Source of the DNA: an uncultured Oscillospiraceae bacterium
GTDB taxonomy: Bacteria > Bacillota > Clostridia > Oscillospirales > Oscillospiraceae
Reading direction: 5' to 3'
DNA length: 10,275 nt
Assembly (NCBI GenBank): GCA_934623545.1
Contig: CAKTVN010000041.1
Coordinates: forward strand, 1-10,275
Both the position numbers and the translations under genes were made by a program. Below, in pieces: positions 5,496 to 10,275 of this stretch. Numbering within the stretch: position 1 is the stretch's first letter; every line of letters begins with the position of its first letter. Under the pieces are notes generated by a model. That model was not told where the DNA came from and ran no database searches. It saw only the letters and a list, made by a program, of their open reading frames with translations.

Positions 5496-6437
5496 ATGCT
5501 GACACTCAAGCGAAAACCAAAGCCCTCCGCGCAGGCGCAGACGCCGATGCAGGAGGAGGTCGTGCTGAAAAAGCGCAGCCGCGTGCGGGAATTTCTGCAC
5601 TCGCTGCTCTTTTCCGGACCGAGCTTCCTCGGAATGCTGATCTTCTTCATCATTCCGTTCGGCGTGGTCGTGTACTACTCCTTCATCTCCGGGACGCTCG
5701 ACCACAGCTTTGCGGGGCTGAAAAACTACATCAGCGTCATTGAAAACGGCGCGTTCAAGACGGCGGTGAAGAACACGGCGGTGTTCTCAGCGCTGGCGGT
5801 GCCGCTGGCGGTCATTCTGGCAATGGCGCTGGCGCTGCTGCTGGAGGCGCGCATCCCGTGGAAGAGCCAGTTTAGGACCTTCTTTTTAAGCCCGATGATG
5901 GTGCCGATCGCGTCGATCATTCTGGTCTGGCAGGTGCTGTTTCACGACAACGGCGTTGTCAACGAGGTGCTCAAGGCGCTCGGGCATGACAAGGTCTATT
6001 GGTTTTCCTCGAACGCGAGCCTGCTTGTGATCGTCGTGCTCTTTCTGTGGAAGAACCTCGGCTACAACATGATTTTGTTCATGGCGGCGCTCAACAACGT
6101 CCCGAAGGCAATGCTGGAGGCGGCGGAGGTCGAGGGCGCGAGCGAATGGACGCAGTTCGTCCACATCAAGCTCCGCTATCTCTCGCCGACGATCCTGTTC
6201 GTGACGATCCTGTCGATCATCAACTCGTTCAAGGTCTTCCGGGAAATTTACCTCCTGACGGGCAATTACCCCTATGACTCGCTGTATATGCTTCAGCACT
6301 TCATGAACAATATGTTCAAGCGTCTCAACTATCAGGCGCTGTCCTCGGCGGCGGTGCTGCTCGCGATCGTGATCGTGATTTTGATCGCCATTCTCTTCGC
6401 GGTGGAGGACTACTTCGGAAAGGACGTGGAGGGATGA
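5496..6437 (+). CDS. CUT1-type ABC importer permease, MalF/UgpA-like
   Basis: This 313-residue integral membrane protein should form the translocation channel with the next gene's product. A basic cytoplasmic N-terminus (about 1-35) is followed by about six membrane segments, near residues 42-63, 95-117, 128-149, 175-198, 231-245 and 283-303. The cytoplasmic ATPase-docking EAA loop is clear: EAAEVEGASEW, with E208-A209-A210 and G214, followed by IKLRYLSP. Length is normal for the family. I chose ATG at 5496 because AGGA (5484-5487) lies 8 nt upstream; the in-frame TTG at 5490 would leave only 2 nt. It ends in an ATGA overlap with the next gene. Substrate unknown; sugars or glycosides are typical for the family. 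Confidence 0.9.
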   Translation: MLTLKRKPKPSAQAQTPMQEEVVLKKRSRVREFLHSLLFSGPSFLGMLIFFIIPFGVVVYYSFISGTLDHSFAGLKNYISVIENGAFKTAVKNTAVFSALAVPLAVILAMALALLLEARIPWKSQFRTFFLSPMMVPIASIILVWQVLFHDNGVVNEVLKALGHDKVYWFSSNASLLVIVVLFLWKNLGYNMILFMAALNNVPKAMLEAAEVEGASEWTQFVHIKLRYLSPTILFVTILSIINSFKVFREIYLLTGNYPYDSLYMLQHFMNNMFKRLNYQALSSAAVLLAIVIVILIAILFAVEDYFGKDVEG

Positions 6438-7315
6438 AGAAAAAACGTTATTTCTCCCGTACGATGCTGACGCTGCTGGCGGCGGTGTTCGCGTTCCTGT
6501 TCCTGATGCCGACGGTGCTGACCATCACGAACTCGTTCATGACGCAGAGCGAGATCACTGCCAATTACGGGCAGGTCTTCTCCAGCGGCACGACCGGCAG
6601 CAGCTACATCTCCAAGACCATCAATCTCAAGTTCATCCCGGACAAGGTGAGCTTCACGCAGTACATCACGGTCCTGCTCAAGAGCCCGGAATACATCCTG
6701 AAATTCTGGAACTCTGCGATCCTGGTCGCGCCGATCGTGCTGGGGCAGCTGCTGGTGGCGTCGCTCGCCGCCTACGGCTTCACGCGCTGGCGCAGCAAGA
6801 CGCGCGACGTGCTCTTCTTTGCCTACGTGATCCTGATGCTCATGCCGTATCAGGTCACGCTGGTGCCGAACTATCTGGTCAGCGACTGGCTGGGCATTCT
6901 GGACACGCGCTGGGCGATCATCCTGCCCGGTATCTTTGCGCCGTTCTCGGTGTTCCTGCTGACGAAGTTCATGCGGCGCATCCCGGCGGCGCTGATCGAA
7001 TCGGCAATGCTCGACGGTGCGAACGAATGGCACGTGTTCTGGGACATCTGCCTGCCGCAGTGCCGCAGTGCGCTGTATTCGGTCGCGATCCTGGTGTTCA
7101 TCGACTACTGGAACATGGTCGAGCAGCCGCTCATTCTGCTGCCGAATGCGGATATGCAGCCGCTTTCGGTCTATCTTTCCACCATCAATGCCGGCGAGAT
7201 CGGCATTGCCTTTGCCGTGGCGGTCATCTACATGATCCCGGGACTTCTGATGTTCCTGCACGGCGAGGCGTATCTTGTTGAGGGCATCGCGCATTCCGGC
7301 TCTGTGAAAGGATAA
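6434..7315 (+). CDS. CUT1-type ABC importer permease, MalG/UgpE-like
   Basis: This 293-residue partner permease has about six membrane segments, near residues 12-33, 93-115, 125-148, 159-178, 212-226 and 256-276. The EAA loop reads ESAMLDGANEW (E189, A191, G195), followed by ICLP, which is the family's ATPase-docking pattern. The C-terminus GIAHSGSVKG resembles the usual G-x-x-x-G-x-VKG ending of MalG-like proteins. The start codon lies inside an ATGA overlap with the preceding stop, and AAAGGA (6419-6424) at 9-nt spacing is its likely ribosome binding site. The loop at about 40-75 is longer and more Ser/Gly/Thr-rich than I would expect. The gene ends 14 nt before the adaptor gene, so the two are probably co-transcribed. 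No importer ATPase gene follows. Confidence 0.9.
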   Translation: MKKKRYFSRTMLTLLAAVFAFLFLMPTVLTITNSFMTQSEITANYGQVFSSGTTGSSYISKTINLKFIPDKVSFTQYITVLLKSPEYILKFWNSAILVAPIVLGQLLVASLAAYGFTRWRSKTRDVLFFAYVILMLMPYQVTLVPNYLVSDWLGILDTRWAIILPGIFAPFSVFLLTKFMRRIPAALIESAMLDGANEWHVFWDICLPQCRSALYSVAILVFIDYWNMVEQPLILLPNADMQPLSVYLSTINAGEIGIAFAVAVIYMIPGLLMFLHGEAYLVEGIAHSGSVKG

Positions 7316-7329
7316 AAGGGGTAAGGACT

Positions 7330-9255
7330 ATGGAAACAAATGTGAAAAGAAGAGAATGGGTCAAGACCGCCGCCATTATTTTTCTGGCGGTGATGCTGGT
7401 GCTGACCTTCTTCTCGAACACGATCATGAACGCTTCGCTGCCGGAGGTCGCGACAGCGAACGTGACCTCCGGCACGATCAACGCCCGCATCCGCGGAAGC
7501 GGCACGGTCTCGGCGAACGAGACCTATGACGTGACGATCAAGCAGACCCGTAAGGTCGCGAGCGTCAAGGTGCGCGTGGGCGATACGGTCAATGCCGGCG
7601 ACGTGCTTCTGGTATTGGAGGCGGAGGAGTCGGACGAGCTCAAGCAGGCGCAGGACGAGCTGGAATCGATGGAGCTGAATTACGAAAAGAGCCTCATCTC
7701 CGCCTCGACCGACGCTGCGAAGGAAAACCGCGAGATTCAAAAAGCGCGGGACAATTATAACGACCTTCTGGCGCAGTATAACCAGTACAGCACCATGGAC
7801 GCGACCAAGCTGGAGCTGGAAAAGACCAAAGCAGAGGCGAAGCTGAGCGAGCTTCAGCAGATCAGCACGGAGACGCAGGCGGCGTATGAGGAGTATACCT
7901 CGCATAAGTCCGAGCTGGAAAGCGAAGCGGCGAATCTCAAGACGCGCATCAGTTCTCTGCGGACGGTGATCGACAAGCAGAGGGAGATCGCAGCTGCGGA
8001 GGATACGCTGAAGCAGGACGAAATACGCTACCTGAGCGACTACAATCTGATGCTTGAGCGCGCAGGGCAGAACGAGCAGGTCGCCATGTCTTATGCGCGC
8101 TATCCGGAGCAGTTGGCGCAGGTATTGCTGGATTCGGACCTGACAGGGTCTGACAGCAGCTATGGTTCCAGCAGTAAGAATGACACAGGAGATGGCACGA
8201 CAACTCCGAGCAGTCCGCGGCTGAAGCGTGCACAGGAGATCGCAACGGCTTATACGACGATCATTGCCGATCATGAAAAAATTGATTCTCTGAACGACGA
8301 GCTCAGCCGTCTGGTTGTAGATATCGGGAACCTTGGCATCCATGATTCGTTTGAGGCGGAATACAACAATGCCATCCGGGACTACGAAAGCCTTCAGGAT
8401 GAGCTGGATGCCTTCGACAGCCGCGCGGCGGCGCTGAAAAAGGAAGCCGACAAGGCGGCGCAGGACGTCACCGACCAGCAGAACTATGTCAAGAAGCTCT
8501 CAGACGCAGGCACCCTTGCCGCGCAGGTCAAGACTGCGAAGGAGTCGCTCGAAGAGCTGGTCTTCCAGCAGAGCCTTGCGGACGGCTCGGCGCTGGACAT
8601 GGAGGCGGCGAAGAAAGCCATCGAGGAAAAGAAGGCGGACATCGAAAAGCTGACGGCGAATGCCGATGAGGTCGAGGTCAAGGCGAAGGTCGGCGGTACT
8701 GTCAGCGCCATCAACGTTACTGCCGGCAACAACGCCAGCGCCGAGATGCCGCTCGTCACACTCAATCTGGTCGACCGGGGCTACACGGTCAAAATTTCCG
8801 TGACGACCGATCAGGCGAAGAAGGTCCGCGTCGGCGACACGGCGGAGCTCGTCAACTACTGGGGCAGCGGCGACATTCAGGCGACGCTGGAAAACATCAC
8901 GAACGACCCCAACAACCCCGGCAAGGGAAAGCTGCTGGTGTTCCGGCTGACCGGCGAGGTCGACCCGGACACGAACCTGACGCTCTCCATCGGACAGAAG
9001 AGCGCGAACTATGACTGCATCGTTCCGAACTCCGCCATTCGTACCGACAGCAACGGCACGTTCGTCCTCGCGATCGTCGCCAAGAGCTCGCCGCTCGGCA
9101 GCCGCTATACCGCGACGCGCGTCGACGTTCAGGAGCTGGCAAAGGACGACACCAACACGGCAGTCTCGGGTCTTTCTGCGGGCGATTTCGTCATCACGAC
9201 CTCGACCAAGCCCATCGAGGCTGGCAAGCAGGTGCGGTTGGTGGATAACGGATGA
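7330..9255 (+). CDS. MacA/HlyD-like membrane fusion (adaptor) protein with long coiled coil
   Basis: This 641-residue membrane-anchored adaptor probably works with the MacB-like permease encoded next. An N-terminal membrane segment (about 13-30) is followed by a split biotinyl/lipoyl-like domain: first half about 66-99 (VKVRVGDTVNAGDVLLVLEA), second half about 447-480 (KAKVGGTVSAINVTAGN). Between the halves lie two long, charged helical stretches (about 100-268 and 297-440), rich in E/K/Q/L heptads, joined by a Ser/Gly/Asp/Thr linker (272-296). Beta-barrel and membrane-proximal domains follow (about 485-640). MacA proteins are usually under 400 residues; the excess is nearly all coiled coil. 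ATG at 7330 is preceded by AAAGGGG (7315-7321) at 8-nt spacing. The region around 8160-8400 is clearly less GC-rich than its flanks. The stop overlaps the next start (ATGA). Confidence 0.85.
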   Translation: METNVKRREWVKTAAIIFLAVMLVLTFFSNTIMNASLPEVATANVTSGTINARIRGSGTVSANETYDVTIKQTRKVASVKVRVGDTVNAGDVLLVLEAEESDELKQAQDELESMELNYEKSLISASTDAAKENREIQKARDNYNDLLAQYNQYSTMDATKLELEKTKAEAKLSELQQISTETQAAYEEYTSHKSELESEAANLKTRISSLRTVIDKQREIAAAEDTLKQDEIRYLSDYNLMLERAGQNEQVAMSYARYPEQLAQVLLDSDLTGSDSSYGSSSKNDTGDGTTTPSSPRLKRAQEIATAYTTIIADHEKIDSLNDELSRLVVDIGNLGIHDSFEAEYNNAIRDYESLQDELDAFDSRAAALKKEADKAAQDVTDQQNYVKKLSDAGTLAAQVKTAKESLEELVFQQSLADGSALDMEAAKKAIEEKKADIEKLTANADEVEVKAKVGGTVSAINVTAGNNASAEMPLVTLNLVDRGYTVKISVTTDQAKKVRVGDTAELVNYWGSGDIQATLENITNDPNNPGKGKLLVFRLTGEVDPDTNLTLSIGQKSANYDCIVPNSAIRTDSNGTFVLAIVAKSSPLGSRYTATRVDVQELAKDDTNTAVSGLSAGDFVITTSTKPIEAGKQVRLVDNG

Positions 9256-10275
9256 GCGGGCGCGGCGGAAAATACGTCAAGCGGGCGAAGCCCCTGACGA
9301 AAAAGCAGCTGTTCTGGCTGCTGTTCAATGTCGCGCTGGCGGTGCTTGCGCTGGTGTGCGTCTGGGGGCTGCACGCCGTGACGAGCGCACTGCCGACGCA
9401 GTCGGCGGCGCAGGCGTGGCGCGGCGAGAACGAGATGCGCTTCGCGCAGGTCTCCGCATTTTTACCGGAGGACGAGAAAACGGACCTCACCGCCATCGAA
9501 GCCTTCCGGCGCACGCTCGATCAGGCACTGGTCGATGCTTCGCTGGAGGCAAGCGAGGGCGGAAGCCTCTATGACGACGCCTATTCCGGCACGGCGACGG
9601 TCTCGGTCATGAGCGGAAAGACGAGCATCTCGGTCAAAACGATCGGCGTCGGCGGGGATTTCTTCCTGTTCCATCCGCTGACGCTCCGCTCCGGCAGCTA
9701 TCTGACGGCGAACGACTATATGAACGACCGCGTGCTGCTCGACGAGGAGCTGGCGTGGGCGCTGTTCGGCAGCTATGACGTCGCCGGGATGAGCATCCAG
9801 ATCGGCGAGCGCACATATCCTGTGGCGGGCGTGGTCCACCGGGAGGACGATTTCGCCACGAAGAAGGCGTATCAGGACGGTCCGGGGATGTTCATGTGCT
9901 ATGACGCGCTGAACGCCATCCAGGAGACGAAGATCAGCGCCTATGAGCTGGTCATGCCGGACATGATCTCCGGCTACGCCGAGAGCGTCGTGAAGGACAA
10001 ATTCCCTGTCGGGGACGGTACGGTCGTCGAAAACACAGGGCGCTATGGGATGTGGAAGCTGTGGAAGATCCTGTTCAGCTACGGTGAGCGCTCGATGAAC
10101 ACGCAGGGCATCATCTATCCCTATTGGGAGAATGCCGCGCGGCTGACCGAGGATTACGCGGCGCTGCTGCTGTTTCTGGCAGTACTGTTCGGCATCTGCC
10201 CGGTCGTGTTTGCGGCGGTGGTGATCTTCCACAGCGCCAAGAAGGGCGTTACAAAGGTCGCGCAGACCGCTGAAG
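9252..10275 (+). CDS. MacB/FtsX-like ABC exporter permease, partial at the right edge
   Basis: The frame opens at ATG 9252, overlapping the adaptor stop by 4 nt, and stays open to the last base (341 full codons visible). A basic N-terminus (MSGRGGKYVKR) precedes a first membrane segment at about residues 20-43. An extracellular region of about 265 residues follows, with features of the MacB periplasmic core domain: VKTIGVGGDFF, LRSGSYLTANDY, RVLLDEELAWALFG and YPVAGVVHRED. A second membrane segment begins at about residue 305 (YAALLLFLAVLFGICPVV). The arrangement of one helix, a large outer domain, then further helices matches MacB/FtsX-type permeases. No nucleotide-binding domain is fused at the N-terminus, so the ATPase should be a separate gene, probably further right. 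Translational coupling to the adaptor supports a joint complex. Confidence 0.8.
   Translation, partial: MSGRGGKYVKRAKPLTKKQLFWLLFNVALAVLALVCVWGLHAVTSALPTQSAAQAWRGENEMRFAQVSAFLPEDEKTDLTAIEAFRRTLDQALVDASLEASEGGSLYDDAYSGTATVSVMSGKTSISVKTIGVGGDFFLFHPLTLRSGSYLTANDYMNDRVLLDEELAWALFGSYDVAGMSIQIGERTYPVAGVVHREDDFATKKAYQDGPGMFMCYDALNAIQETKISAYELVMPDMISGYAESVVKDKFPVGDGTVVENTGRYGMWKLWKILFSYGERSMNTQGIIYPYWENAARLTEDYAALLLFLAVLFGICPVVFAAVVIFHSAKKGVTKVAQTAE

Noticed and set aside
6410..7294. Long minus-strand open frame (294 codons) opposite the second permease
   Set aside because: It is rich in Arg, His, Asp and Gln, as expected from the antisense of a membrane protein gene. The + strand permease has clear family motifs.
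7228..8343. Long minus-strand open frame (371 codons) opposite the adaptor gene
   Set aside because: Composition is typical of the antisense of a helical, GC-rich gene (Arg/Leu/Val-rich), with no domain. The + strand gene is well supported.
9462..10232. Minus-strand open frame (256 codons) opposite the MacB-like gene
   Set aside because: No domain recognised; the + strand frame is translationally coupled to the adaptor and has MacB core-domain motifs.

Overview
The window looks like chromosomal DNA of a GC-rich (roughly 60% by eye) monoderm Firmicute, most likely a gut Clostridia of the Oscillospirales type. The reasons are codon style, strong Shine-Dalgarno sequences (AAAGGAG, AAAGGGG), a lipoprotein signal with an LAGC lipobox, a VanRS-like two-component pair, and GC-rich hairpin-filled intergenic DNA. 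The taxonomic guess is inference; no marker gene is present. All convincing genes lie on the + strand.

Layout. (1) Positions 1-560 hold no convincing gene. They contain dyads and stem-loops: a perfect 15-bp AT-rich inverted repeat (194-229), a possible three-way-junction element (312-390) and a run of five short GC-rich hairpins (406-519). (2) A putative operator and promoter (521-574) precede an OmpR/PhoB-family response regulator (613-1317) and its overlapping membrane histidine kinase (1310-2641, TTG start). (3) A second regulatory region (2674-2734) carries a very similar operator, a separate inverted repeat and an extended -10 promoter. (4) Next is a large lipoprotein (2788-5247) joining an N-terminal propeller-like region to a complete C-terminal solute-binding domain. 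(5) A 248-nt hairpin- and repeat-rich spacer leads to two CUT1-type (MalF/MalG-like) importer permeases (5496-6437 and 6434-7315). (6) Fourteen bases later comes a MacA/HlyD-like adaptor with an unusually long coiled coil (7330-9255), overlapping the start of a MacB/FtsX-like permease that runs off the window (9252-10275).

How it may work together (inference). The two-component system probably controls both its own promoter and the lipoprotein promoter, because both carry paired CTTAA boxes upstream of a TGATAMAAT-type extended -10. The downstream genes are tightly spaced (4-nt overlaps and a 14-nt gap after the spacer), so an importer and an exporter-like module are probably co-transcribed. 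No ATPase for either module is visible. The exporter ATPase is expected just downstream; the importer probably uses a shared ATPase encoded elsewhere. No sugar-metabolism gene is present to name a substrate.

The observations most worth following are the importer plus MacAB-like arrangement, the propeller/solute-binding fusion, the duplicated operator offset by about one helical turn, the kinase lacking the usual G1-box aspartate, and the long adaptor hairpin in an apparently outer-membrane-free organism.
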